Origin: Evernia prunastri
Taxonomy: Eukaryota > Ascomycota > Lecanoromycetes > Lecanorales > Parmeliaceae
DNA length: 64,000 bases
Reading direction: 5' to 3'
Assembly: GCA_003184365.1 (NCBI GenBank)
Contig: NKYR01000008.1
Span: 186,001-250,000, forward strand
Under the pieces are notes generated by a model. That model made no database searches. It was not told the DNA's origin and saw nothing but the letters and a program-made list of their open reading frames with translations. The translations under genes and the position numbers were made by a program. Positions 9,946 to 21,379 of the stretch are shown here, in pieces (position 1 is the first letter of the stretch; the number at the start of each line of letters is the position of its first letter).

Positions 9946-10874
9946 GGAATCAGGACGAGGCACCGTGAGTGAATGTTCAAGCTGCAATTGAATGGTTGAA
10001 TTTCCAGAGTTCGACTTGTTTTGGAAACCTTTGAGGCAACTGTCACGGAAGAGAGGATTTGATGAATGAAACTTCGAGGGGACTTGCCTTTTATCACGCA
10101 ATGTGACCTCTGTTCATAGGGTCTCTCACAAGCGAAAGTCATCTTCTCTTCCCAATGCAGAGCCGTCATTATGCAATGATTCTGAAGCAAGATTTGTAAC
10201 GGGTGATGAAGCCATTGGAGGAATTGGTATCAGAGAGTTGACTACTACATGGCAAAGTTGACAGGGCGAATACCATTGGTCACTTTCGAGTCATACTATA
10301 GTGTCTCTCAAATCCGGAGATTGGAGTTCTATACTCTCACGAATCTCTAGTCAGACTAAGCACAAAGGGCTAGGCGTTGATAAGTGTGTCTGATGCAGAT
10401 GATTAAGCCTCACATCTGGTTGCCTCGTTGCCTCGAGTACCAGCTGGCCTCAGTAATCCAGACAAGAATCTGACAACAGTCCATCGCACAATCATGACCA
10501 GCTTTTCAATAGGCTAATTCACGGTAATGCAGAACGCGGAGTCACCTAAAGCTGCGAATGACCGAAAGCCGAGCTCGGATACTTGGTTTGAAGTTCAGGG
10601 TGCTCGCAGTCGTAAAGTTACCTTATTCAAGGTAGACTAGCTCAAAGAGCTCACCGTGAGTGCTCCAACTAAGTAGAAAATCTCGGACGAAGGACTAGCC
10701 ATTACCAGATGAATTGGAGCTGGGAAAAGGCTCGCTGAATCGATACCAAGACTGAAATATCAGCAAAAGCAAGCACGGAAGTCTTGGGGGGCGTCAAACT
10801 TGCCCCAACAGCGCCGCCAAGCGAAATCGATGCCCAAGTCTAAGCCTTAGCGACCTCTCTGTCTCTTTCTAGAG
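9946..10874. other. Intergenic region
   Basis: No gene is supported. Upstream sequence of the dehydrogenase pseudogene with scattered stops in all frames. Confidence 0.5.
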
Positions 10875-11115
10875 ACGGTGTTCAATGCTCGGACTCTCAT
10901 AAGGACACAATCCTGTGGCATCTTTCCGGCAACCTCAAGCACATCGCTTCAGAGTTCCCCTTTCTCGAAGGCCATCTCATTCCCATATATGACCCAGCCA
11001 ACGCCATCCGTGTCCCCGACACCTTCGACCCGTCATCCCGGCACGGATCCCTACTCCCTGAACATTGCCAGTGTCACTCTTTCCTCCACTCTTCACAACA
11101 ACAGCCGCTTGCTCT
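10875..11115 (+). pseudogene. Possible acyltransferase-like fragment
   Basis: One plus-strand frame reads HLSGNLKHIASEFPFLEGHL, then IPIYDPANAIRVPDTF. This resembles the first conserved block of fungal BAHD-like acyltransferases, in which a helix of the form L..NL..I..E.PFL.G.L recurs. No HXXXD motif, start codon or continuation could be found on either side. The call rests on a short pattern and may be wrong. Confidence 0.2.
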
Positions 11116-13546
11116 CTGTTGTAAAGTATGTTATTTGTTGGTTGTTGGTGTTGGCTCCCAGCCTCCTACCGGCCCTCCCAGCCACATTGTCTAGCCAACC
11201 ACTCGATTAGTATGGTACATAAGACCGCTCCAGGGGAGCTCTGGAATAACCAATCAATCCATCCTAGATAATTCTTCCATACCTGATCATTTCAACAATA
11301 TCGTGGCTCTTCCCATGGCCACGTCCGTCTCCACAGGACAACCGTCCACCTCTCTCTAGCGCTTCCGCCGGTAGCCTTACTAAGGGAAGTCGTCCACCTT
11401 TCGTACATTGACTGCCTGCCACTCTCCAGAGCTGAAGTGGACGTATGTCCCACACATGCAGTCACAAAACCATTAGAACAGAAGCGACATTTTTCACACA
11501 AATAGTCACATGAAAAGATATTTTGCTGTGCTTCGTTTTCATTCCTTTGAGATAATGGGCATGGAATTGTTAAGGAATAATTCACTGACCACAGTCCCTT
11601 TTGGAATATGCCGCAAGTAAGATTTGCAATGACCGAGATGCGAGAGCTTCCTTGGTATCATAGCATATGATAGGTCTAGTTTCTCCTCAAAGCTTTCGCT
11701 TTCGCACGGGTCTGTGCGTTCGGTCGACCACGGCGTAGTCAGAGCTTGGTGGTGCACTACGGAGACACGAGAAGTGGTCCTAATATCACAAGACGCGTGA
11801 TGCCATTGACTTCTGTCTCCCTTGTCGAGGACTGTGTCCTGTGTCCTAGCTACATCAGAATCACTGAGACCAACACGTTGCAACGGTATATTGCCATCAT
11901 GATCGCTCCCGATCAAAGATACGCGCCAGGTCACTATACTCTTTAAGTTTCTGACGTGTGTTTTCTCTGGGGAAAGACGAAATTTTGGCGACGGGACATG
12001 CGGGAACCGATTGGGCGGCGGCTTTTGGACCATCCTCGCCAGTGCCTACCTTAGACAAGCCACCGATTCAAGGGTCGCAGATTCTGTATACACATTTCCA
12101 GAATGTTCGGATCGATGGATACGAAGATGGCCGAGGGTCATGTTAAGCCCACAGTCAGGGGTCACAAACGCAGTTGGTTTCTGATGGCGTGTCAGGAGGG
12201 ATGGAGAGGACTTCATGTCTCGTTTCATGTTCTAGTACTCTACTCATCTTATCGCAGACTTTGGAAATATACCTGTCTTTAGTATGTGAACGAAACACGC
12301 AGGAGTGCGGAGGATGCAGCGTCGTGCCGTACAGTATCACGCTTACTGTGGATTGCCGCATCCTGCAGAGCTGCGCCACATGAAGACCCACATGAGAATC
12401 CAGCTTTGGAGCATGATTGGAGGAGCTTTCTTTCTTTCTTCCTTTCTTTCGAGAAATCATGATGGCGCGCTGTAGGCACTGAACATAATGTCAGTTAGAG
12501 ATGACTTTTTGCCTGTCGGAGACAGCTCCTGTGGTGGATTGACAATTAGCACCACCCTAGATTCGGGCCAGCAGCGCTTGTGTATGCTTCTAGGATATCT
12601 GCGGAGGGCGTTCGGCACTCCAGCATCATGCATGTACAACAGCGGCTCGGACAATCTCTCCGCGATGACGATTGCCAGATCAAAGTCAGCGTGTCGAGGT
12701 CATGTCCACGAGAACTTGTCGGCGGGAAAGGTCAGCGCCGTGGCGGTAAGAGTACATAAGGATGCCGTGGTTTCCGCCTGTAGGGCAGGAGGGTGTATAG
12801 TAACGTTTTTTATGATGAGCTTTAAGGATCCGATATCCTGAATCTGAAGCATCACTCAGCACGGATCTACGCTTATCAGCTCCACACCACCAATTTTTAT
12901 TCTTAGCTCTTACCCCCCGCGCGTGGCGTCTCTTCCGGGCATCGGACTTAGGCTATAGGTACCTGAGGTACCTTAAGGTAGGTACTTCAATGGCGGTGGG
13001 CCCGTGCCGTTCCACGGAGTACCTTGCCGCTAAAAGAGCCTAAAGCAAACTCTTGGTTCAACCCTTATCGCATGAAAATTAAGGGGGGCATCCATCATGT
13101 GCCTCAATCTCCATGCATGAAGCTTGACTGCATATGTCTCTAATTGCGAAAGGCCTCATCATCATGCAGCTTCCTTCATGTTTCGAACACCCTCGAAACC
13201 AATTCCTTTCTTTTCTTTCCTTTCCTTTCTTTTCCTCTCCTTTTCTCACTCTCAACGCTCTCAGCTGAGAGGCATGAGACATGAGACGTTTAATGGCCAG
13301 TCGAAAAGCAATACAGTGACTGGCACTGTTGCGGAGATGGATGCCCATAAAATCTGCTGTCCTGCGCAAAATTCCACCCCTCCATCACCTTCTATCACAG
13401 TCCAGCCTCTACTTTCTCGCTATATCGCACTCTTTTTCTTGCCTTTTCTTTCTGCTCCCTGACCTCTCTCTCTTCAGCTTTTCCCTTTGCGCAGTCATTC
13501 CCACGTCACTTCCAATCCGCCAGTTCAAGTACATTTCAAGGGAACA
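11116..13546. other. Long gene-poor region
   Basis: I see no supportable gene over 2.4 kb. It holds a CTTT-type microsatellite near 12424-12450, a cluster of GGTACCT-like palindromic words near 12957-12990, and the pyrimidine tract listed separately. Open frames here start or stop without splice sites or motifs. Confidence 0.45.
13196..13255 (+). promoter_or_regulatory. Pyrimidine-rich tract upstream of the PTH11-like gene
   Basis: Nearly pure C/T run (repeated CTTTC and CTTTT units) about 300 bases before the ATG at 13547. CT-rich tracts close to transcription starts are common in filamentous-fungal promoters; the functional role here is inferred. Confidence 0.4.
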
Positions 13547-14773
13547 ATGGCAGACTGCACAGGATGCGATCAGTCAAAGGTCATGCATGTCGCCGTCATA
13601 TCCGTCTTTGCTTTCCTCGCACTCGTCTCGGTGGTTTTCCGTCTTTGGGCTCGCAGCATCAAGTCGGTGCGACTTGACTTGAATGACTACTTATGCATTG
13701 GGGGCCTGGTACCCACTCCACCTCGGGCACCCCAAACAATTACCTAACCTGCCATCAGATCTTCGCCATAGGCTCAACCGTACTCTCCGCACTTTGTACA
13801 TCTTCTGGCACCTAAATATTGATCTTTTTCTCACAATCCATTCAGCTTATGTCCGCTGGGGCTTTCCATCAAGTAGTGCCGCAGGAGATCCCCAGATTGT
13901 GGCCATCCGCTTCAAGGCCAGTACCATTCTCTCCACGTAATATTTTCACGCTAACCAGACCACCACAGACGCTTCTGGCAGGACAACTCCTCTGGATCGC
14001 AGCCGTGACCCTCATCCGCGCCTCCGTCATCTTCTTGTACATCCGCATCTTCATAAAAAGAGCATTCCGTCTTGCATGCTACGTTATCCTCACAATCAAC
14101 ATGGTCTACTTCACAGCAACAGTGCTCGCATGCTGTCTGATATGCCGTCCTTTCGCCTCCCTCTGGAACCAATCCATCCACGGAACATGCGGGGACCAGA
14201 AATCCCTGGACCTTTTCATCGGCGTCTTCAACTTGTTGATGGACGCCACGACCGTTGCACTACCATTGCCGGTCCTATGGGGACTCCAAATGCCGACAGG
14301 GAGGAAGATCGCTATAAGCGCTTTGATGTCTATGGGTACCGCGTACGGACAGCTCCCAATCCCAGCTCCTCTAATTTCGCACAATGCTAACGGCTTACCC
14401 CAGCATATGCATCATCACCCTCGTCCGCATCAAAGTAACGACCTACATCACCCCCAGCAACGTGTCAGCTCAGTACGAGCTCATCGCACTTCTGACCTGC
14501 CTCGAGTCCTCCCTAGGCGTCGTCAACGCCTGTCTGCCCGTCTCCAAACCCGTCTTCGACAAGCTCAAACCAGCTTCCCTTATCAAAATCCTCTCCGGAT
14601 GGACCTCAAGCACGCGCGGCGACTCTTACGGCTCAGCACAGCCGAAGCAAGTCAGCTTGCCGATGGTGGATCAGAAGAGAGGGATCGTACGCCGCGATTC
14701 GCAAGAGTCGGCCATAAATCTGCCTGGTGCGGTGTGGTCCCCTCCTTCGTCGCCGAGCAAGGAGTTTGAGTAG
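13547..14773 (+). CDS. PTH11-like rhodopsin-domain membrane protein
   Basis: Seven-helix membrane protein of the fungal rhodopsin/SAT4 group, members of which are thought to be GPCR-like sensors. Model: exons 13547-13708, 13759-13795, 13846-13916, 13969-14342 and 14404-14773, giving 337 residues. Signature stretches are LDLNDYLCIGG, QLLWIAAVTLIRASVIFLYI, a conserved CRPFASLWN and GTCGDQKSLDLFIGVFNLLM, then DATTVALPLPVLW and YELIALLTCLESSLGVVNAC. The third intron needs a GC donor (GCCAGT) to keep VAIRFK joined to TLLAGQLLW; it has a CTAAC branch site and AG acceptor. A GT donor at 13899 also keeps the frame but drops conserved residues. The C-terminal 80 residues are cytoplasmic-type, Ser- and Pro-rich. 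Confidence 0.8.
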
Positions 14774-17700
14774 TTGGGAGGCGGCAGAAGTAATGGCGCT
14801 ATTGTGACTGAAGCGAGTACTGATCGAGCGATCATTGCATACATATACAGTTCTATAATACCTCCTCTACATATCTGTTATAATGCCCAAATGCGCCTCG
14901 TGGGCCTTTCTCTCTTCCTTTGAAGATCATCCTCTCTCTATCTTGCTGTGCGAAGTCCTGGATCCTAGAGCGTATATTTTCACAAGTATCAACAGCATGA
15001 GGAACCCCCACTTACATGTGCTGATTTCGAGTCGTGCAAGCAGAGCTGATACACTTCCATTCGCACCGAGGTGGCAAGCCCGCGCGCGTGCACAGTGGGC
15101 GGTTTTGCTTGGGGGATCTGTAACGGTGGGTCTTGGAATGGGAGCGTGGAGGTAGGCGTCTTGTTTGAGCTTGCTTCCTGGTCGATTTTGTTGGGGTTGG
15201 GGGTAGGGTGAGTGAGAAGGGGTTGGTTGCCGCTTTGTGGGGAAGGGAGAGGAGGAGGGGAGGAGGGAGGCTTGAGGCTGGTGTAGCGAGGAAGGGGTGG
15301 GGGGAAAGAGTGGGGGAAGGAGGGGGGAAGTTGAAATAACGACCCACGACGCGAGAAGAAGAAGAAGAAGAGGAAAAATCATCGACAATTCAAACCCACT
15401 CCTCACCCAAACCCCCCAGCAAAGCTCCCTCCGACGACTGACTCAACAATCAAAAACCCACGTCCCTCAATCCCCCCCTCCCCCGGGTCACTGTCCTCGC
15501 AACCCATCCCCATCCCATCCCATCCCATCGCATAGCCAAATATACCAGCGGCCGGCCTCACCACCCCCAAATACACACACTCTCTGATCCCCTCTCCCCC
15601 TTCCCCTTCCCCGCGCGGCGGCTGGCGTCGCTTCCCCCACCACTGCAACAGCGTCAACCCCCCTTTTGAGAAAACCCACCTTCTTCACTTTTCCAACCAG
15701 CAGGTCTCGGCCCCCGCAAGCAAAGGAAAGGCTCGATATATGCATATATCCGGCTGACCGGCCTGTATACTGGGTACTGGCTGTTTGAGGAGATCGGCGA
15801 GCTTTTGGCTATGTTGGTTCTACGGGCTTGAGCTCTGAGATGGTTTGTGAGGTGGGTTGGGAGGGGGAGTAGGGGGGGGAGGTTTGGCTGGGGGCGGAAT
15901 CGTGGATGCCCTTCTCTGCGGCTGGACGACGAGGTGGAGGGAGCAAGAGGCCGAGCTTGGGAGGAGTCGGTTGGTCGATAGGGGGGCTCGGGGGGTTGAG
16001 CCGTTTCGGTTTGGTCCAAGCGGCTGGGGTCGCGCGGTTGTTGGGACGGCGGGGGTTTGGGGGAGAAGGGAGGTTGTGTGATTTACAATGCCCATGGCTT
16101 GGGTCTCTCTCTGTCATTCAGCCAATCTTTCTACCCAATGACCGCCGTCGATCTGAACATTGCAACCACCCCTACGTTCGCACACGGCAGACCTGGAAGC
16201 GTAGAAGCTCTGACCTGAATTCTATGCGCGTTCAGGCCGCCATGCTTTCCCCGGGCGAATCCACTCAATGTGCTCCGGGACCCCAATTTCCTTGGCCGCT
16301 CGACGAGGCTCGTTTTTGCGCCCGCGCTTGCTTGCCTGTTGTCTGTTCAGGGATAAACAGCACAATCCTAAAATCTTTGACTAGAGGTACAAAAGAGCGG
16401 CTTGGGTGGCTTGGATGACGACAATGGGCCCGACGCCGATAGATCTTACTCTAAGACGATCAGCCCGGACTTTTCTTTTGGCGTAGCCAAATTTGAAAGG
16501 AGAGCTTCCCGGACAGAGTCGTAGGTGTGCTTTCGCGCGAAAAAACCACAACCGGGCGAGAAGGCCAATCATGTCGCTGCAGCAGTAATGGGCTGGGAGA
16601 GATGGCAAAGCGACCCATCTACGTTGCCGAGAATGGAGTTCTCGATCATTCTGACAATTCAATGTTGCAAATGCTTCAGATGTGGAAGAGAGCTGCTGCA
16701 GCGGATTGGGCGCTGATGAGATATGTCCAGGGATGCTATTGTGGCAGATGTTCGCGGAGTACTAGCATAGGTGATGGGCTGAGACACATACATTGTCTGG
16801 AGCCATACTCAACAAGAATCAGCAACCTCTATGCGACAAGAAACTGGTTCCCTCGACTCACCAAATCGCGTCCTTGTCGTATACCTATCGGAACCGAGTG
16901 GCATTAAGATAGCAGTCTCTGCGGCATGTGCGCTGCAATATAACAAGACTGTGAAGTCAAATCAGGCCCTGACACCCATCGCAAAATACGCTTCCTAGAA
17001 GCAGTGCCAATTCATCATACTTCTTCTTCGCCACCTTCGCGTAACCTACGAGACTATCATCAAAGGCGGCTTTGCACCTTGCTGTGTTCGAAAAGGGGGG
17101 AAATCACAGCCAACGCTCCTTGCGTCGAGGAGAGATAATCGCCTGACCGACTGTCTCCCTCGCTTGCTTGGCCATTGCCACTGCCAGCAGCACTCTCGGT
17201 CTATGCCTGCAGACTGACACCTCGCCAGCAGCTGGATGGAAGTTTGCCTTCGAAGCCTTGCACCGAGATCCAGCTACTAATGTAGCTCGCGCGCCCTCCA
17301 AAGGCAACGTCCCAGTCCAACGAGACTCTGTCAAAATATCAGGTACATGAAGAGTGGTGTGTAGGTTGCTTGAATTATTCTATCTCAGAACTCTCCTGGG
17401 GCATGTCTTTAACCACATAGAAATCTGGTGTTATAGCCGACATGCGCAAAAGTCATAGCCGAAAAAAGGCTGGGAACCCAAATTCTGACAGACTCTTTGA
17501 CTGTATTGGCTGCAGCGAAAATAGGTTACCGCTGCTGCGACTCGATCGAAAGGGTATGAATCTTTTCCGCTGAAGGGGCACTCACGGGAAAGGGGTATGA
17601 GCAGTGGACCGTCCTGGCGTTGAATGGCGTTTCCATAAAGTGGTATCTGCTTTGCGGGTCATAGCAGCCTTGGTCAGTGTGGAGAATGACATGGTGACTT

Positions 17701-18363
17701 GCTGCTGAGGGGAAACTCCTTCGGTAGCTGGCAGTGACTTCTTGTTGCAGACAGCTTAGTTGATAGGTTGGTGCGTTCAGAAAGCGTCTGTGTATGTGTG
17801 TCGATTGGGACGACTTGGTTTCAGTGCGGAGTGTCTTGTTAGAGTACCAGATTGTGCTGCACGTGGAGATGACCCACTAGCTAGTGGACAGGCTTGGTGA
17901 TTGTCACCAAGCGGGTCGAAGCGGTTCGAGTTGTTGCGGATACCAGAAGGCCGAGAGAGGCTCGCATGTCTGATTACCCCACGGGCCTGGGGAAGGTTTA
18001 ATTCTGTTTTGATCGAGGGATGATTTTTGTTCTAGATTTTGTGAGGTTCTGGGGAGAGGGTTACAAGTTCGATTGTGGGATGGATAGGTTCGATCGGAAG
18101 CCCAAATCACTGGATGGCGACTAGTTTATCGAGTCCACTGGAGTCTTAAGGATGAGCTCCTCGAGAATGGAACACTCAAGAGAACATTAGGTGGATCTAA
18201 GAGGATTGAATTTGAGTAGTATTCTTTTGAGACGCTAACGTGATGTCTCGACTTAATTGTAACTTGTATCAACTTTATCGATATTTCTGTCAAGATTGAC
18301 CATGACGGTTTTTTAGACCAATACATCCCCACTCGTCTCAAGTTCACACAGCTTAAAGATCAA
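14774..18363. other. Long gene-poor region
   Basis: No gene is supported in 3.6 kb. Contents seen: a GAA microsatellite near 15353-15373, CATCC-type repeats near 15509-15531, the G-rich blocks listed separately, and a weakly conserved dispersed segment near 17360-17490 that resembles 38690-38830. Minus-strand frames near 15.0-16.1 kb are Pro/Ser-rich products of base skew rather than convincing genes. Confidence 0.45.
15180..15890 (+). other. G-rich / C-rich / G-rich skew block with G-quadruplex motifs
   Basis: Plus-strand G-rich at 15180-15340, C-rich at 15400-15720 and G-rich again at 15840-16080. Two stretches satisfy the usual four-run G-quadruplex pattern (runs of at least three G, loops of seven or fewer). 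One is near 15293-15329, with loops of 1, 7 and 5. The other is at 15854-15879, with loops of 2, 1 and 4. Confidence 0.6.
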
Positions 18364-19527
18364 TTACGCCTCCAACGCAGGAACATCCACCCACCGGCGC
18401 TTCTCCCAACTCTGGATCCCCAACTCGGTCAACTGCACCCCCTTGGCGCCCTCGAGGAGCGTATACCGCCACGGCTCGTCCGCCACGACGTGCCGCAGGA
18501 AGAGCTCCCACTGGACCTTGAACGCGTTGTCGCAGACCTGGTAGTCCGGCACGCGGGTCCAGGCGCCGAGGTGGTCGATGCCGGCGTCGACGTCCGGGTT
18601 CCAGGTCGGGCGCGGCGTGGCGCTCTCGTGCTGCACGACGCAGTCCCGCAGGCCGGCCACCGCGCTGCCCTTGTTGCCGTCGACCTACACGGTCAGGAGG
18701 TCGTCGCGGCGGACGCGCACGGTCCAGGACGAGTTGAAGGTGACGACGACGCCGTTGGTCAGCTCGAAGGTGGCGTAGGCGGAGTCATCCGCGGTGCAGG
18801 CGTAGGGTTCGCCGCGCTCGTCGACGCGCGATTTCACGTGCGTGGCGCCCAGGCAGGAGACGGACTTGATCTCGCCGAAGAGGTTGTCGATGACGTAGCG
18901 CCAGTGGCAGAGCATGTCGCTGATGATGCCGCCGTCGTCTTCTTTGCGGTAGTTCCAGCTCGGCCGCTGCGGCGCGACGGGGGTCGTCCCGTCGAAGACC
19001 CAGTAGCCGAACTCCCCCCGGACGGAGAGGATCTGCCCGAAGGACCCGCTGGCGATGAGCGTGCGGAGTTTGACCAGGCCCGGCAGCCAGAGCTTGTCCT
19101 GTACCACGCCGTTCTTGACGCCGGCTTTTTGCGCGGTTTGGTACAGCTCGTAGGCACTGTCCGTGGAGACGGCGGTGGGTTTTTCGCAGTAGACGTGCTT
19201 TCCCGCCGCTATGGCTTTCTTGACCGCATCGGCGCGCCGGCTCGTGACTTGGGCGTCGAAATACACGGTGTTGTACGGATCTGCAAGCGCAGCGTCGAGG
19301 TCCGTGGTGGTGCGCTCGATGCCGTGGTCTTTGGCGAGTTGTTGCAATTTGCCTGGATTCCGCCCGACAAGAATGGGGTCGGGCATGATGATGTCTCCTT
19401 TGGCTGTCTTGGTCCCTCCTTCGGCACGAATGGCACATATTGAACGAATGAGATGTTGATTGGTCCCCATACGGCCGGTGACGCCATTGATGATGATCCC
19501 AATCCGGTGGACCTCGGGTAGAGACAT
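18364..19527 (-). CDS. Gfo/Idh/MocA-family NAD(P) oxidoreductase, interrupted by an in-frame TAG
   Basis: Family members oxidise or reduce sugars, sugar acids and cyclitols with NAD(P). Intronless frame of 388 codons from ATG 19527. The N-terminal Rossmann fold shows a Gly-rich turn NGVTGRMG (14-21), VYFDAQ (88-93) and the hallmark EKP (115-117) in GKHVYCEKPTA. The C-terminal domain follows with GGIISDMLCHWRYVIDNLFG. A TAG at 18685-18687 (codon 281) interrupts LLTV-VDGNKG, but the same frame continues for another 107 codons with family-like sequence to 18364. One C-to-T change (CAG to TAG) would explain it, so this is a young pseudogene, a polymorphism, a readthrough site or a sequence error. 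It is divergent from the dehydroquinase-like gene across a 459-bp shared promoter. Confidence 0.8.
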
Positions 19528-19986
19528 ACTGAGAAGGAACGGCGAGATAGTGTTGGATACTTAGACCTTCTACTCACACACGACACATGTATTTTGACAA
19601 ATTGTTATCTAAATCTCATGTTGAGATCGCATTGATTCTGTGAAGCAAGAAACTTGTTGTGTTTGCTTTTTTGCAGCGAATCAAGGCGATGTACAAGACG
19701 TGTGGACGGAGACTGAGAGACATGGTTAAAAGCGCAGAGAGTTTGTTAGTATGCGGCGGCATTGCGACTTCCGTGAAGAGCAATTGTAGCCGTGCCATGC
19801 TCACATACTTTATCGGAGGCAAAGTCCCCGCACGCCCACAACCAGAAATAACTACCTACTACTATCGTGACCTAGCAAAACAGAGCTAGAAGTGATCAAA
19901 AAGCAGTGGAATCAATTCTTCAAATACCTATCTACCTCGATCACTCTTCACTACTATCGCAGAACACTACGACAGTATCGACCCCG
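19528..19986. promoter_or_regulatory. Bidirectional promoter with two CGG-N11-CCG sites
   Basis: Separates the divergent oxidoreductase (minus) and dehydroquinase-like (plus) genes. CGG and CCG triplets 11 bases apart occur at 19757-19773 and 19814-19830. This inverted spacing is the one bound by Gal4-type Zn2Cys6 dimers. No such pair was found in the other divergent promoter of the cluster. Regulation by a Gal4-like factor is inference. Confidence 0.45.
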
Positions 19987-20637
19987 ATGCGTGACGGTCA
20001 GAAGTCGGTGCTCGTCATCAACGGGCCAAACCTCAACCTGCTCGGGATCCGCGAACCGCACATCTACGGGCACGAGACACTCGAAGACGTCGAGGCCAAG
20101 GGCGTGAAGCAAGGCAAAGCGCTGAACGCACACGTGGATTTCTTTCAAAGGTGAGCCCCTTTCGACATTCGGCGCAACGTACCTATTTTTTTCGCAAGAC
20201 CGCTCGCTGCCTTGTGTGGGCTCTCTGAAGCAATTGGGAGGGTGCGGTGGTGGACAGGATCCAGGGGGCGCGGGTGGATGGAACGGATGGGATCGTGATC
20301 AACCCGGGTGGCCGGACGCATACTTCGGTCCCCATCCGGGACGCACTTTTGGGGGTCGCCATACCCTTCATCGAGCTCCATGTGGCGAATATTCATGCGA
20401 GAGAGGAATGGCGGCATCATTCCTATCTCTCGGACAAGGCCAAGGCGATCATTGTGAGTTCGCTCATTTTTCACTTTTTTTACCCCCCGCATACCCCGGT
20501 GTTTTGACGCATGCCCATATACTGGCTGACCGGGGGGATGCCGTCAGGTTGGCTGTGGCGTGCAGGGTTACGAGTACTCGATAGACCATGTGATCAAGAG
20601 ATTCCCCGAGCGTGCTGAAGCTACGAAGCAAGGTTAG
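19987..20637 (+). CDS. Type II 3-dehydroquinate dehydratase-like enzyme
   Basis: Type II dehydroquinases dehydrate 3-dehydroquinate to 3-dehydroshikimate. In fungi the free-standing type II enzyme serves quinate breakdown. Exons 19987-20150, 20231-20453 and 20548-20637 give 158 residues, the normal family length. Active-site elements are present: INGPNLNLLG (11-20), Arg22 and Tyr27 in the mobile lid, Glu/His in IELHVANIHARE (His105) and RHHSYLS. The NPG-THTS loop reads GGR where GAY or GAL is commoner, which could tune the substrate. The start is the first ATG after in-frame GTG-only sequence. It sits among catabolic genes but there is no visible quinate dehydrogenase, dehydroshikimate dehydratase or quinate permease, so the true substrate may be a relative of dehydroquinate. 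Confidence 0.88.
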
Positions 20638-21379
20638 CCGTGTCCGCCTTTACCGCCTTTTTCCTTTACCTTTTCTCCGACTGCGTCAAGTTCAACTTTC
20701 ACTTTCTGGTGTGCAAAGTGTAAAGTGACTAAAGGGTAAAGACAAGCAAAGGTGAGGAAGCCTGAAGGAGATACTTTAGACGGGTAAGAAGTCAAATTAA
20801 TGTTGTAAAAGAAGCTTTGCCAAGGATAAGGATACGGTAGTTGAACGATAATCAAGCTTTGCCCATGTGAAACTAGCTGCTGAACGACATTGCCTTACAT
20901 ACCTAGGTATTAGGTAAACTATCACATGTTAAGTTGCCATAAGATCAGCAAAATACAACGTAGGGAGAGTATGCACGTCATACTGACATCCTCAAACTCT
21001 AAACACAGGTGGAAACAATTGATACCAAACGGCATTCTCAATTATACTACGGTATCGTATTGTTATTAACTGAGTTTGGCTTTCTGCAAACAAATACTCC
21101 GACACACGTCATACGTGTATCTTAAATCGTAGTCGAATACTGCGTTCTCGAGGACATCTTCACACAGTCATTCCGTGCACTCCCTTCGTCCATCACATAC
21201 TCAAAAGTTGTTGACTTGATAGATATCAGATATCTTTTCTTTGCACGTGTCACTAGAAACCTTTCCCCGCACTCCGTCTTGATCAGTCTCCTCGCACCCT
21301 AAAATCTTGCCGTCCTTCCATAACGCGCTCGTTCCACTCTCCCATTCCCTCCTCCCCTAACCTCCACCACCTCCACACC
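20638..21379. other. Intergenic region
   Basis: 3' flank of the dehydroquinase-like gene and promoter of the barrel protein. No gene is visible; the last 60 bases are C-rich. Confidence 0.5.

Noticed and set aside
12488..12841. 117-codon plus-strand ATG frame
   Set aside because: No motif, no splice support and no codon preference; equally long frames occur on the other strand.
15012..16418. Pro/Ser/Arg-rich open frames on both strands
   Set aside because: Explained by strong G/C skew and low complexity; no splice sites, starts in context or motifs.
18490..19443. 317-codon plus-strand frame opposite the Gfo/Idh/MocA gene
   Set aside because: Antisense shadow of a GC-rich real gene; composition dominated by Val, Ala and Gly without motifs.
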